Positions 1 through 8,749 of a stretch of DNA of 64,000 bases are shown in pieces. Position 1 is the first letter of the stretch. Each line of letters opens with the position of its first letter. A program made the position numbers and the translations under genes. Below the pieces are notes generated by a model. That model did not search any database and had not been told where the DNA came from. It was given only the letters and a program-made list of their open reading frames with translations. This DNA comes from Spirulina major PCC 6313 (GTDB lineage: Bacteria > Cyanobacteriota > Cyanobacteriia > Cyanobacteriales > Spirulinaceae), in the NCBI RefSeq assembly GCF_001890765.1, contig NZ_KV878783.1:4554771-4618770 (forward strand), given 5' to 3'.

Positions 1-693
1 CGGTTCAGAGGCCAAAATCACCGCCTCCGGATAGTGGGGATCATTTTGGAGCCAGTAGAGGGTTGGCAGGATGTCAAAATTAGCGTAGCGACAGGCGATG
101 AGGCGATCGCCCGTGCTGGCGATCGTGGTGGCGGTAAATTTGCAAAAGGGCGATCGCGCCAAGTCCCCGATTTGATGCAGAGCCGCTGCGATCGCCTCCT
201 CTAAAGGCATTTGGGCCAAATAGGTCAGCACCAACGCATAGAGATATTCTGAATCCGTACTCCCCTGCACCCATTCATCCGCCTTTTCACTGAGCAAATT
301 CCGAATCGGGCGGCGCAAGGTATGGCGAAACTGGTCAATATAGCCGTTATGACTAAACAGTAAATGCCCCTTACTAAACGGCTGGCAATTGCCCAAATCC
401 ACCGCCAAACCCGGCGTGGCACTGCGCACATACCCCACCATGCAGCGCGTTTCCACATAGCGCGTCAAATGGGGCAAATTCACATCATTCCAGATCGGGC
501 AGGTGTTTTTGTAGAGATAGGGCAATTCGGCGCGATCGCTGTGATACCACCCCAACCCAAAGCCGTCGGCGTTGAGTAGGGCCTCCTGCATTTCTTGGGG
601 GGCATAGCTTTGCACCACAAGGGAATGGGGCGGTTTAATCACAATGCGATCCAGTTGCAGGGGAGGGCCAAGATACGCCAATAAACGACACAT
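1..693 (-). CDS. egtC: EgtC-like class II glutamine amidotransferase (partial, 3' end outside window)
   Basis: The protein begins MCRLLAYLG, with the catalytic Cys at position 2 that class II (Ntn) glutamine amidotransferases use as nucleophile. The GYVRSAT and FSHNGYI segments fit the amide-binding region of this fold. The family member EgtC removes the gamma-glutamyl group from the hercynylcysteine sulfoxide intermediate in ergothioneine synthesis. The frame is open from the ATG at 691-693 to the window edge (231 codons), so the C-terminus is missing. Other class II amidotransferases of the YafJ type share this N-terminus, so the exact substrate is inferred from family resemblance. No egtB or egtD is visible, but they could lie outside the window. 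Confidence 0.8.
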   Translation of the reverse strand, partial: MCRLLAYLGPPLQLDRIVIKPPHSLVVQSYAPQEMQEALLNADGFGLGWYHSDRAELPYLYKNTCPIWNDVNLPHLTRYVETRCMVGYVRSATPGLAVDLGNCQPFSKGHLLFSHNGYIDQFRHTLRRPIRNLLSEKADEWVQGSTDSEYLYALVLTYLAQMPLEEAIAAALHQIGDLARSPFCKFTATTIASTGDRLIACRYANFDILPTLYWLQNDPHYPEAVILASEP

Positions 694-720
694 GGGGCAA
701 AAAATGACGATAAACAGAGC

Positions 721-748
721 AAAAAAAAAGCCGATATCATCAGGCTTT
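721..748 (-). terminator. Hairpin plus T-run just upstream of egtC
   Basis: On the minus strand AAAGCC (748-743 region) pairs with GGCTTT and is followed by nine T residues at 729-721. This looks like a rho-independent terminator. It lies about 27 nt before the egtC start codon and points the same way, so it would act as a leader terminator or attenuator rather than as the end of a gene. No upstream gene on the minus strand is present for it to terminate. Confidence 0.35.
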
Positions 749-881
749 CAGCCTTAACTGTATCCCAAATATTCCCCGGCGATCCGTCGTGGTGCGATCG
801 CAGCCGCCACCCCAACCCGTGATCCTCCCTCGCTAGACTAGGGTGAGAAAATTCGCATCTCTATCCCTTGTTGGCAATTCC

Positions 882-2789
882 ATGGAACACCGCCCCCACG
901 AAACCCTGATCACCCACCTCATTGAACCCATCGTGATCCTGCTGACGGGATGGTGTGGCGCGATCGTCCTCGTGGGGATTCTTCTGGATCGCGCCCATCG
1001 CTTAGGTGATCCGACCCTGTGGCGGTTCGGTGGGGGGGTGATCGGCGTGGGGAGTGCGATCGCCCTTTGGCATTATTGGCGCAATCATCCCCCCAGCATC
1101 ACCCCCCTTCGCCATGCCACCCACCCCGCCCGCCCCGCTGAAAAACTCTTTCTCCTCACCACCGCTGCGATCCTGGGGCTAAACCTGATCCTCTGCACCA
1201 TCCTCTATCCGTACAACGTTGATAGTGCCGCCTATCTCCTGCCCCGCGCCCTCTACTACATCCAACACCAAAGCACTGATTTTTTTGATGCCAACTATTG
1301 GGCCCAAATTACCCATCCGGTCTATGGGGCGTATTTGAACATTGCCGCTTGGATGCTGTTGGGCTGGGAACAGTCGGTGAATTTGGTTCAATATTTAGGC
1401 GGTGTGGGGGGCGCGGTGGCGATTATGGGGATTGCGTTGCAGTTGAGCGATCGCATCCTGCCCGCCCTCCTCGCCGGTGGTGTCTTTTTGAACCTAACCA
1501 TTGTCAACTTGCAAATGACCACCACCCAAGTGGAGTTATTAATGGGGGGATTGTTGGCCGGGGCGGTGTTCTTTGGCCTCCGGTGGGTTCAACGCCCGAC
1601 CCTCCGGTATGCTCTACCCACGGCCCTCTGTTTTGGTCTGGCTCTGGGGATGAAAAGCTCGGCCTTGCTCTACGGCCCCGCCTTGGTATTCTTGCTCCTG
1701 TGGTATCAGGGGCGATCGCTGCGTCGCCCCTTCCTCTGGACATTTTGCGCCGTTTTATTGGGCGTGCTGCTGATTGTCTTCGCGACCGCAGGCTATGCCC
1801 AAAACCTCCACCAGTTCGGCGACCCCATCGGCCCGGAACTCGTCTACACCGAACATTCCCTCCCTGACATTTCCCTCCCCCAACGGCTGCACCTCGGCTT
1901 GATCAACATGGTGCGCTACGGCTCGCAACTGATTTCCCTTGATGGTCTCCCGGCCTGGGGGTGGATTCACTCGATCCATTCTGGGTCACAACGCCTGTTC
2001 CTGTTCCCCTTTCAGCAGGTGGGACTACCGATTGACCAAACCCAGTGGGCGCGATCGCCCTTCCTCCTCGATCAACCCCTTGCCCAGGAAGATGTGTCCT
2101 ATTGGGGGGTGTTGGGCCTGTTGATTGTTCCGGCCCTTGGGTTGGCATGGATGCGATCGCAGCGATCGTTCCTGCCCCTGTCCCTCAGTTTCCTGATCTT
2201 CCTCGCCACCCAAGCCCTCACCTCCCAATACGACCCGTGGCGGGGTCGCTATTTCATTGCCGGGGCGGTGTTCGCCGTACCGCTGGTGGTGCAATGGTGG
2301 CAGCTTGACCGCCCCCAGATCATGCAGCGGGGGGTGGCGCTGTTCACCTCGCTGATCTTGATTACCGCGTCCATCTCTTCGATCACCACGCTCCTGTTTC
2401 GCGAAGCCTACCCCCTAATCCCCACCCAACAGGGAGAACAGCATTGGCCCTCGGTGTTCCAACTCAACCGCATTGAACAGTTAACGCGGGGCAATTTACC
2501 CCTCGCCCATGCCTTGGAGCGGGTGGGGAACTGGCTCGACGCACACCCCCAGCAGCGGCTGTATACGGTGCTGCCCGAAAGTTTCCCCGAATATCCCCTC
2601 TTTCAGGGTCAAACCGTTGTTCCGTTGAATGGTTTTATGGCGGGGTTCAAGCCAGGGGCGATCGCATCTCTGCCGCCGGGACTCCTGCTCTATCACGACA
2701 CCCTTTACACCGCACCTCAACCCAGCGATCGCGCCTTTGGGCAGCACCTCTGGGGTCGGGTGATGGGGGATGATCCGCCGCCCCCATGA
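882..2789 (+). CDS. Polytopic membrane protein, glycosyltransferase 39/83-like
   Basis: A protein of about 635 residues with roughly a dozen hydrophobic segments and a soluble C-terminal tail. The long first periplasmic loop after the early membrane segments contains YNVDSAAYLLPRALYYIQH, which resembles the acidic-residue loop of ArnT/PMT-type lipid-linked-sugar glycosyltransferases. I infer that family from layout only and know no substrate. A GTG at 843 is in frame, but the ATG at 882 is preferred because the first 13 residues look like leader read-through. The gene stands alone, convergent with maf, from which it is separated by a short repeat element. Confidence 0.6.
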   Translation: MEHRPHETLITHLIEPIVILLTGWCGAIVLVGILLDRAHRLGDPTLWRFGGGVIGVGSAIALWHYWRNHPPSITPLRHATHPARPAEKLFLLTTAAILGLNLILCTILYPYNVDSAAYLLPRALYYIQHQSTDFFDANYWAQITHPVYGAYLNIAAWMLLGWEQSVNLVQYLGGVGGAVAIMGIALQLSDRILPALLAGGVFLNLTIVNLQMTTTQVELLMGGLLAGAVFFGLRWVQRPTLRYALPTALCFGLALGMKSSALLYGPALVFLLLWYQGRSLRRPFLWTFCAVLLGVLLIVFATAGYAQNLHQFGDPIGPELVYTEHSLPDISLPQRLHLGLINMVRYGSQLISLDGLPAWGWIHSIHSGSQRLFLFPFQQVGLPIDQTQWARSPFLLDQPLAQEDVSYWGVLGLLIVPALGLAWMRSQRSFLPLSLSFLIFLATQALTSQYDPWRGRYFIAGAVFAVPLVVQWWQLDRPQIMQRGVALFTSLILITASISSITTLLFREAYPLIPTQQGEQHWPSVFQLNRIEQLTRGNLPLAHALERVGNWLDAHPQQRLYTVLPESFPEYPLFQGQTVVPLNGFMAGFKPGAIASLPPGLLLYHDTLYTAPQPSDRAFGQHLWGRVMGDDPPPP

Positions 2790-2808
2790 CTTCAGGCCAA
2801 CGGGCGGT

Positions 2809-2902
2809 TATAGCAGTGGTCGAGATCGCTAGGCCAGGCAAGGGGCTTAAGCCCCTTGTTCTGAGACATACCCTTGTCCTAATCTCTTCGACTCGTGCTA
2901 TA
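2809..2902. repeat. 94-bp MITE-like element, copy A (TATAGCA...TGCTATA ends)
   Basis: The element starts TATAGCA (2809-2815) and ends TGCTATA (2896-2902), a perfect 7-bp inverted repeat. A palindrome, AAGGGGCTTAAGCCCCTT, lies at 2840-2857. A second element at 8628-8721 has the same length, ends and central palindrome. It abuts the maf stop codon at 2903-2905. Such a hairpin could serve as transcription terminator for both convergent genes. Confidence 0.65.
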
Positions 2903-3499
2903 TCAGTGCGGCTGGGTTTGCCAAAACTCTTCGATGCTGTGGCCGAGTTCATTGAGCATTTCGTGGAGGAGGGGCAAACTGAGGCCGATCACGTTACTGT
3001 GGCAGCCGTCGAGCTTTTCCACAAACAGGCCGCCTTGGCCATCGATCGCAAAACACCCGGCGCAGTTCATCGGCTCCCCGGTGGCCACATAGGCTGCAAT
3101 GATGCGATCGCTAATCGGGGCGAATTTAACCTGAGTGATGCCGCAACGAATCACCGACTGGCCCGTGATGCCGTCAAACAAGGCATGACCCGTGTAGAGG
3201 GTTCCCACCTTACCGCGCATCTGTTGCCAGCGTGCGATCGCGATTTCCGGCGTTGCCGGTTTACCGTGAATTTCCCCCCCAATCGACAACACCGAATCAC
3301 ACCCCAACACCAACGCCTGCGGATAGCGCGGCACAACCAATTCCGCCTTACACCGCGCCAAGGTATTCACCAACTCCACCGGATCAGCGATCTGCACTTG
3401 GTCTTCATCAAAGCCACTTTTACAGGTCAGAGCAGGAATTCCCGCTTGGGTGAGGAGTTGGTGACGGGCGGTGGAGGCAGAAGCGAGTACAAAATCCAT
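2903..3499 (-). CDS. maf: Maf-family nucleoside triphosphate pyrophosphatase
   Basis: A 198-residue protein, the usual Maf length (about 190-200). It opens MDFVLASAS and has the conserved Asp motif LGCDSVL, the K-rich pocket region (HGKPAT), and a C-terminal GLSLPLL helix. Maf proteins hydrolyse modified or canonical NTPs to NMPs and have been linked to septum control. The canonical N-terminal S-x-S-P-R-R loop reads SASTAR here, so one loop residue departs from the consensus. The frame extends upstream to 3727 but that part overlaps the NlpC gene and has no Maf homology, so the ATG at 3499 is chosen. The NlpC/P60 gene ends 40 nt upstream on the same strand, suggesting co-transcription. The stop codon touches a 94-bp MITE. 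Confidence 0.88.
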   Translation of the reverse strand: MDFVLASASTARHQLLTQAGIPALTCKSGFDEDQVQIADPVELVNTLARCKAELVVPRYPQALVLGCDSVLSIGGEIHGKPATPEIAIARWQQMRGKVGTLYTGHALFDGITGQSVIRCGITQVKFAPISDRIIAAYVATGEPMNCAGCFAIDGQGGLFVEKLDGCHSNVIGLSLPLLHEMLNELGHSIEEFWQTQPH

Positions 3500-3539
3500 A
3501 ACACAGGTGCGATCGGGTTGATCCAAATTTTGCCACGAT

Positions 3540-4250
3540 TTATTGATTCCAGCCGTCGCCGGGTTGGTAACTGTGCATGATCCGTCCGGCACTGTGGCGT
3601 AGGGGATAGTAGCGTGATCCGATTTCGCTGCCATCGGCGGTAAAGGGATCAATGCCGATCCCGTTGCGACCCCGTTGGACTCCGGAACTGTGGAGATAGC
3701 CCGCCGCGCCCGCATAGAGTGCCACATGGGAAATGCGGTTTTTTTCCGGTTCTTGGAAGAAGATCAGATCCCCCGGTTGGAGTTGATCAAAAGCGATCGC
3801 GGCTGTAAATGCCCCCTGTTGATAGGAATCGCGGGGGAGCCAAACCCCAACGGAGGCAAAGGCCGCCTGCATCAGGCCGGAACAGTCGTAATCGGGCGCG
3901 ACCGTGCCGCCCCAAAGGTAATGATGGGGTTGAGCCATGGCAGCGCGGGCAAAGGCGATCGCACCCTCGATCCGGCGTTCAATCTCATCCCGTTCAACAC
4001 GCACGGCGTGATAGGCCATGGGGGCGGGTTCGATCAAAGTGCGATCGCTCAACGCCAACCACGCCGGATAATCATCCTCACAAAGTTGCACCCGCACCGC
4101 ATCCCCTTCTGCACCGATGATCCGCAATTGACGACCCGCCACCGCCTGAGTCGCCAACCCCGTACAGGCCGACGATGTGTAGAGATTAAGATTTTCGCGA
4201 CAACGATACTCCCCGCTAGGAGAGGGGGCAAAATGAGGAGAAGTTGGCAT
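3540..4250 (-). CDS. SH3b-NlpC/P60 gamma-D-glutamyl-L-diamino acid endopeptidase
   Basis: About 236 residues. The N-terminal part (about residues 15-80) is an SH3b-like targeting region, and the C-terminal part is an NlpC/P60 cysteine peptidase. The catalytic Cys lies in DYDCSGLMQAAF, the first His in ISHVALYAG and a second polar/His position in GYLHSSG. This matches the cyanobacterial two-domain family that cuts the D-gamma-Glu-diaminopimelate bond in peptidoglycan recycling. There is no signal peptide, in agreement with a cytoplasmic recycling enzyme. The ATG at 4250 is preferred over an in-frame GTG at 4253. Its start codon lies only 14 nt from that of the divergent beta-lactamase-like gene, so each promoter must overlap the other gene. 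Confidence 0.88.
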   Translation of the reverse strand: MPTSPHFAPSPSGEYRCRENLNLYTSSACTGLATQAVAGRQLRIIGAEGDAVRVQLCEDDYPAWLALSDRTLIEPAPMAYHAVRVERDEIERRIEGAIAFARAAMAQPHHYLWGGTVAPDYDCSGLMQAAFASVGVWLPRDSYQQGAFTAAIAFDQLQPGDLIFFQEPEKNRISHVALYAGAAGYLHSSGVQRGRNGIGIDPFTADGSEIGSRYYPLRHSAGRIMHSYQPGDGWNQ

Positions 4251-4264
4251 CACTCAAGGATTTC

Positions 4265-5200
4265 ATGCTGTTTTTTCAGAACGACGCGACCCTCGAACAA
4301 CTCGGACAGGATGTACTCGCCGCCGCATGGGCCAAGTTTCCAGGCCTCGCTCGCAATCAGATCGCGCTCACTTGGATAGTGTATGACGATCCGGTGATTG
4401 TGAATACGGGCGGTGCGATTTCCTCCGGGGAGTTTTGGGGCTATCCGGTGCGGGGCTTTAGCTATCGGGGCGTTGAGCGAATTTATCCGGCCAGCGTGGT
4501 CAAGTTGTTTTATCTGGTGGCGATTCAGGAATGGCTCGAAAAGGAGATGGTCAGCACGTCGCCGGAACTAGAGCGGGCCATTGAAGATATGATCGTCGAG
4601 TCGAGCAACGATGCCACGAGTTTAATTGTGGATGTCCTCAGTGGGACGACGAGCGGGCCAGAGTTGCCGCCGGATCTATTCGCGGCTTGGGCGAAACAGC
4701 GTCAGATTGTCAATCGGTATTATCAAGCCCTGGGCTGGGAAGAGTTGCGCGGGGTGAATATTAATCAAAAAACCTGGGGCGATGGCCCCTACGGACGCGA
4801 GCGGCAATTTGTGGGGGAAACCTTGGAAAACCGCAATATGTTGACGACAGATGCGATCGCTCGTCTGCTCCATAGCATTGTGGGGGGCGTGGCGGTATCG
4901 CGCGATCGCTGCCAAACAATGATGAAACTCCTCCGGCGCTCCGCCCAGGCCAGCGAACTCCCCTCCAACGAAGAAAACCAAGTGATGGGCTTCATCGGGG
5001 AAGGTCTGCCCAGTCAAACCAAGCTCTGGTCTAAGGCCGGTTGGACTTCCCGCGTCCGCCACGATGCCGCTTACATCGAAGCCCCCTACACTCAACCCTA
5101 TCTATTGGTCATCTTCACCGAAGGCCGCCTCAACAGCCAAAACCGCGAAATCATCCCCTTCCTCTCCCACACCCTCCTCCAAAAAATGACCGAACTCTAG
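4265..5200 (+). CDS. Class A beta-lactamase-like serine hydrolase
   Basis: About 311 residues with the three motifs of the penicillin-recognising fold. The Ser-x-x-Lys motif is SVVK in YPASVVKLFYLVA, the SxN motif is in VESSNDATS, and KAG (in place of KTG) is in LWSKAGWTSRVRHD. No signal peptide is visible, so it is unlikely to be an exported drug-resistance enzyme. Proteins of this beta-lactamase2 family in cyanobacteria are of unknown substrate. The ATG at 4265 is chosen over a TTG at 4244. It is divergent from the NlpC/P60 gene and ends in a good hairpin terminator at 5217-5241. Confidence 0.82.
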   Translation: MLFFQNDATLEQLGQDVLAAAWAKFPGLARNQIALTWIVYDDPVIVNTGGAISSGEFWGYPVRGFSYRGVERIYPASVVKLFYLVAIQEWLEKEMVSTSPELERAIEDMIVESSNDATSLIVDVLSGTTSGPELPPDLFAAWAKQRQIVNRYYQALGWEELRGVNINQKTWGDGPYGRERQFVGETLENRNMLTTDAIARLLHSIVGGVAVSRDRCQTMMKLLRRSAQASELPSNEENQVMGFIGEGLPSQTKLWSKAGWTSRVRHDAAYIEAPYTQPYLLVIFTEGRLNSQNREIIPFLSHTLLQKMTEL

Positions 5201-5216
5201 CCCCAGCATTCAAGCC

Positions 5217-5245
5217 CCAGCCCAACTGACGAATGGGCTGGTTTC
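5217..5245 (+). terminator. Hairpin after the beta-lactamase-like gene
   Basis: CCAGCCCA (5217-5224) pairs perfectly with TGGGCTGG (5234-5241) across a 9-nt loop and is followed by TTTC. It begins 17 nt after the stop codon. Confidence 0.6.
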
Positions 5246-5378
5246 AAGCGGAGATGGTTAGCCGTAGACAGCTTGATAACTGGCTGGTGTGGGGAAGCTT
5301 TTGAGTTTAACCGCCGTCAGGAGTCAAAGCAGCCGTTTCTCACAACGAATCAGCTTTTCTCTCATTCCTTTTGTCTCC

Positions 5379-6989
5379 ATGTTGAAAAAATTTTTACATC
5401 AGTTACGGGTGCAAGGACGACGCTACCGCCATCGGATTTATCTCGCCCTGGCGTTAATCACTCTCCTCCTGACTCAGGTTTTGTCCGGAGTGCAGGGTGC
5501 GATCGCCCAATCGCCTCCCCTCGTCACCCCCCTGTCCACCCAAGGCAGCCAAATTATCGATGCTCAAGGCCAACCCGTGCTGCTGCGGGGCGTAAATTGG
5601 TTTGGCATTGAAACCGAAACCCATGCCCCCCATGGCCTCTGGGCGCGGGGATATCGGGAAATGCTCCAACAGATTCATGGGTTGGGCTACAACGTGATTC
5701 GCTTGCCCTATTCGGTGCAAATGTTGCGATCGCAAACCGTGAGCGGCATTGATTTTAACCAAGGCAGCAACCGCGAGCTACAGGGTAAAACCCCCCTGGA
5801 AGTGATGGATCTCGTCATTCAAGCCGCCGAACGCGAAGGCTTGCTCATTCTTCTCGATTCCCATCGCCTCAATGATCAGCGCATTCCAGAACTTTGGTAC
5901 GGGGACGGATTCAGTGAGCAGGACTGGATCGGAGCGTGGGAACAATTGGCCCGACGATATCGCAATCAAAAAAACGTGATTGGTGCAGATTTAAAAAATG
6001 AACCCCACGGGGCGGCCAGTTGGGGAACGGGCGATCGCGCCACAGATTGGCGTTTAGCCGCCGAACGGGCCGGTAACGCAATCCTCACGATTAACCCCCA
6101 CTGGCTGATTGTGGTCGAAGGGGTGGAAAAAAATGTTCCGGGTCAAACCCTTACGCATTGGTGGGGCGGCAATTTGGAAGGGGTGCGCAATTTTCCGGTG
6201 CGGTTGAGCCATCCGGAACAGTTGGTGTATTCTCCCCATGAATACGGCGCAGGCGTTTACAATCAGCCCTGGTTTAATACCCCTGAATTTCCGAATAATT
6301 TAGAAGCTCGCTGGCACACGGGGTTTCAATACATTGCTGAGGAGAATATCGCCCCGATTTTGATTGGTGAATTTGGCGGTCGGCAGGTTGATGCACAGTC
6401 CAAAGAAGGCATTTGGCAGCGTCGTCTGGTGGACTATATCGACAAGCACCAATTGCATTTCACCTACTGGAGTTGGAATCCTAACAGCGGTGATACGGGC
6501 GGCATCTTGCGGGATGATTGGCAGACGGTGGATGCGCCAAAGCAGGCACTCTTACAACCCTTGCTGGGTCAATCGCTCACCGCGACAAATCCAAGCCCAG
6601 AACCCGCCCCCGCTCCTATCCCGACCCCAACTCCCACGCCGCCCCCAACTCCCACGCCAACCCCTAATCCTCAACCCCCCACCAGTGCTGGCGCGATCGC
6701 AGCCAAGGCCGTCATCCAATCGGATTGGGACGATGGATTTTGTGTCAATTTCGAGGTGACGAATGGTGGGGCGAATCCCCTAGACTCGTGGCGGCTTCAT
6801 TTTCAGATGAACCAAGCCACGATTAACAACAGTTGGAACGGGGACATCCAACGCCAAGGCACACAATACACGATCACCCCTCCAGGCTGGGCTCAGGTGC
6901 TCCAGCCGGGTCAAACCAATAACAGTATTGGGTTTTGTGCCCGCAAGACTGGGGCGGACTATCAACCGAGGGCGATCGCAGTTCATTAA
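5379..6989 (+). CDS. Secreted GH5 endoglucanase with C-terminal CBM2
   Basis: About 536 residues. A signal peptide is followed by a glycoside hydrolase family 5 domain (about 45-395), a Pro/Thr linker (about 405-435) and a family 2 carbohydrate-binding module (about 440-536). The acid/base Glu is in LKNEPHG (residue 208) and the nucleophile Glu in IGEFGG (residue 331). The LLRGVNWFGIET opening is typical of GH5 cellulases. The CBM2 carries the usual paired Cys residues and aromatic Trp (DDGFC near its start, IGFCARK near its end). It probably cleaves beta-1,4-glucans outside the cell. The frame is open from 5289, but the ATG at 5379 starts directly before the basic signal-peptide region and is preferred. 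Confidence 0.88.
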   Translation: MLKKFLHQLRVQGRRYRHRIYLALALITLLLTQVLSGVQGAIAQSPPLVTPLSTQGSQIIDAQGQPVLLRGVNWFGIETETHAPHGLWARGYREMLQQIHGLGYNVIRLPYSVQMLRSQTVSGIDFNQGSNRELQGKTPLEVMDLVIQAAEREGLLILLDSHRLNDQRIPELWYGDGFSEQDWIGAWEQLARRYRNQKNVIGADLKNEPHGAASWGTGDRATDWRLAAERAGNAILTINPHWLIVVEGVEKNVPGQTLTHWWGGNLEGVRNFPVRLSHPEQLVYSPHEYGAGVYNQPWFNTPEFPNNLEARWHTGFQYIAEENIAPILIGEFGGRQVDAQSKEGIWQRRLVDYIDKHQLHFTYWSWNPNSGDTGGILRDDWQTVDAPKQALLQPLLGQSLTATNPSPEPAPAPIPTPTPTPPPTPTPTPNPQPPTSAGAIAAKAVIQSDWDDGFCVNFEVTNGGANPLDSWRLHFQMNQATINNSWNGDIQRQGTQYTITPPGWAQVLQPGQTNNSIGFCARKTGADYQPRAIAVH

Positions 6990-7004
6990 CTCCCCCCAAT
7001 GCAA

Positions 7005-7039
7005 AACAGTGGGTTTCTCGCTGGGAGAAACCCACTGTT
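7005..7039. terminator. Bidirectional hairpin between the GH5 gene and htpX
   Basis: A perfect 15-bp stem, 7005-7019 against 7025-7039, with the 5-nt loop GCTGG. It sits between two convergent genes, 16 nt after the GH5 stop and 54 nt before the htpX stop. Confidence 0.7.
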
Positions 7040-7092
7040 GCGATTGGTTGGGAATTAAATCAGAGGGGCGCGATCGCACCCTCTCCGCACCC

Positions 7093-7953
7093 CTACGCAG
7101 CCACCAATTGCCGATCCAGTTCGAGAAGTTTTTGTACCCGGTCTGCGGTGCTGGGGTGAGTGGAAAAGAGTTTCGCGAGGGTGTCGCCACTGCCGCCGCC
7201 GAAAATCAGCAGGGTTTGAAAGGCAGGATTACCGGGCATCGGCTGTTTTTTGGCCGCCTGTTCGAGGCGTTGCAAGGCACTGATCAAGGCGCGGGGATTC
7301 CCTGTCAAACGGGCGGCACCAGCATCGGCGCTGAATTCACGGGTGCGCGAAATGCCCAGTTGTAAGATCGTCGCAGCCAAGGGGGCGACAATAATCGTCA
7401 GTAATAGACCGAAACCGTTGCTATTTTCGCGATCGCGCCCACCACCAAAGAACATCAGGCTATAGCTGGCCATCTGAGCGAGGAAGGCGATCGCCCCGGC
7501 GATCGTGGCGGCGACGGCTTGGGTCAAGGTGTCGCGGTTGATCACATGGCTAAGTTCGTGGGCGAGCACCGCTTCTACCTCCGCCGGGGTCAACATCTTG
7601 AGCAGTCCTTCCGTGACGGCGACGGCAGCATGTTCCGGGTCGCGCCCGGTGGCGAAGGCGTTGGCCGCTTCGGTGGGAACCACATACACCGCTGGCATCG
7701 GGAGATCCGCTTTGCGGCTCAAGGTTTCCACAATGCGATAAAGATCCGGGGCTTGGGCGGCGGTGACGGGTTGGGCTTGATAGGCCGCGAGGGCGATGCG
7801 ATCGGAATAATACCAAGAGCCAAAATTAGTCAGGGCAGCCAGTCCGACCCCCAGGATCGCCCCGCCCCAGCCGCCAATGATCGTGTAGCTAATCCCGATC
7901 AGCAGCGCACTGAGGACAGTCAAGAGAATCAACGTTTTGGTTTGGTTAAACAT
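7093..7953 (-). CDS. htpX: HtpX-like M48 membrane zinc metalloprotease
   Basis: A 286-residue protein with two N-terminal membrane segments (about 5-45), the zinc motif HELSH (residues 132-136) in VEAVLAHELSHVINRD, two further membrane segments (about 145-200), and the third zinc ligand in TREFSADAGAA. This is the layout of HtpX, which degrades misfolded membrane proteins with FtsH. The reading frame is open to 8046, but the ATG at 7953 gives the standard MFNQTKT start of the family. Confidence 0.9.
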   Translation of the reverse strand: MFNQTKTLILLTVLSALLIGISYTIIGGWGGAILGVGLAALTNFGSWYYSDRIALAAYQAQPVTAAQAPDLYRIVETLSRKADLPMPAVYVVPTEAANAFATGRDPEHAAVAVTEGLLKMLTPAEVEAVLAHELSHVINRDTLTQAVAATIAGAIAFLAQMASYSLMFFGGGRDRENSNGFGLLLTIIVAPLAATILQLGISRTREFSADAGAARLTGNPRALISALQRLEQAAKKQPMPGNPAFQTLLIFGGGSGDTLAKLFSTHPSTADRVQKLLELDRQLVAA

Positions 7954-8135
7954 GGCGGTTTGGGAGGTTGCTTTGTATGACTTGATCCTAGCGATCGCAC
8001 TTCCTCCCCGGCTAGGGTAAAATCCGTCCTTGCAAGGGTCGGGCAAACCCGTAAAACGGCTTAAGATTTGATCCCGAATCGGTGCAGATTTCGCATAATC
8101 GAAAGTATCAGTTTCAGCCCAAGGAGAATCTATCC

Positions 8136-8510
8136 ATGAGTGACACCAACACCACCGAACAGCCCCGCCCAGGTATCCGCGTCGAAGAACGCCCTTGGGG
8201 AACTGTCACCGTCCTCGAAGAAGGCCCCCGCTATCGGATCAACCGGATCGAAGTCAAGCCCCAGCACCACATCAGCACCCAAATGCACTACCACCGCAGC
8301 GAGCACTGGGTAGTCGTGTCGGGAACAGCACGGCTCATTTGTGACGGCAAAGAAACATTATTAATGCAAAAACAATCCACCTATGTGCCGATGAATGTGC
8401 AGCACCGGGTCGAAAATCCGGGGGTGATTCCCTTGGTGATGATTGAGGTACAAAATGGGGAATTTTTGGGCGACGAAGATATTATTCGCCTGCCGGATCA
8501 GGAGAGTTAA
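8136..8510 (+). CDS. Cupin, mannose-6-phosphate isomerase type II-like
   Basis: A 124-residue single-domain cupin. The metal-site histidines are in QHHISTQMHYHRSEHW and the second cupin motif contains NVQHRVENPG. The RPWGTVTVLEEGPRYRINRIEVKP segment is typical of the C-terminal domain of bifunctional ManC/type II phosphomannose isomerases, here as a stand-alone protein. It likely supplies the mannose-6-phosphate/fructose-6-phosphate interconversion for surface sugars. The start is set by a good AAGGAG at 8121-8126, 9 nt before the ATG. An upstream ATG at 8082 in frame is rejected for lack of such a site. Confidence 0.85.
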   Translation: MSDTNTTEQPRPGIRVEERPWGTVTVLEEGPRYRINRIEVKPQHHISTQMHYHRSEHWVVVSGTARLICDGKETLLMQKQSTYVPMNVQHRVENPGVIPLVMIEVQNGEFLGDEDIIRLPDQES

Positions 8511-8523
8511 TGACCCCGTAATC

Positions 8524-8585
8524 GGTGGGTTACGGCGGATTGCTAAATTGCAGTGATAACGGGAGTTTAAGCCGCCTAACCCACC
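8524..8585. repeat. Intergenic inverted repeat (GGTGGGTTACGGCGG type)
   Basis: GGTGGGTTACGGCGG (8524-8538) is almost exactly complementary to CCGCCTAACCCACC (8572-8585). It resembles an interspersed cyanobacterial hairpin repeat and starts 14 nt after the cupin stop, so it may also end that transcript. Confidence 0.55.
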
Positions 8586-8627
8586 CTACAATCAAGCCTG
8601 ATTTTAGCAATGCCATCACACTGCATT

Positions 8628-8721
8628 TATAGCAATCAACAAGGGCATTAAGACAGGCAAAGGGCTTAAGCCCTTTGTTCCAGAGTCTCTGAATGTCCTA
8701 ACCGCCCTAGCTAGTGCTTTA
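8628..8721. repeat. 94-bp MITE-like element, copy B
   Basis: TATAGCA at 8628-8634 and TGCTTTA at 8715-8721, with the palindrome AAAGGGCTTAAGCCCTTT at 8659-8676. It has the same length and layout as 2809-2902, and is 28 nt from the stop of the DUF4349 gene. Confidence 0.6.
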
Positions 8722-8749
8722 TTGGCTCATGATGGGAAATAGGGGCAGC

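Noticed and set aside
1298-1867. 189-codon frame inside the membrane-protein gene
   Set aside because: It is another frame of the gene at 882-2789 and gives a low-complexity Arg/Pro/Gly-rich translation.
2786-3580. 264-codon plus-strand frame opposite maf
   Set aside because: Antisense of a clearly recognised Maf protein; no family match.
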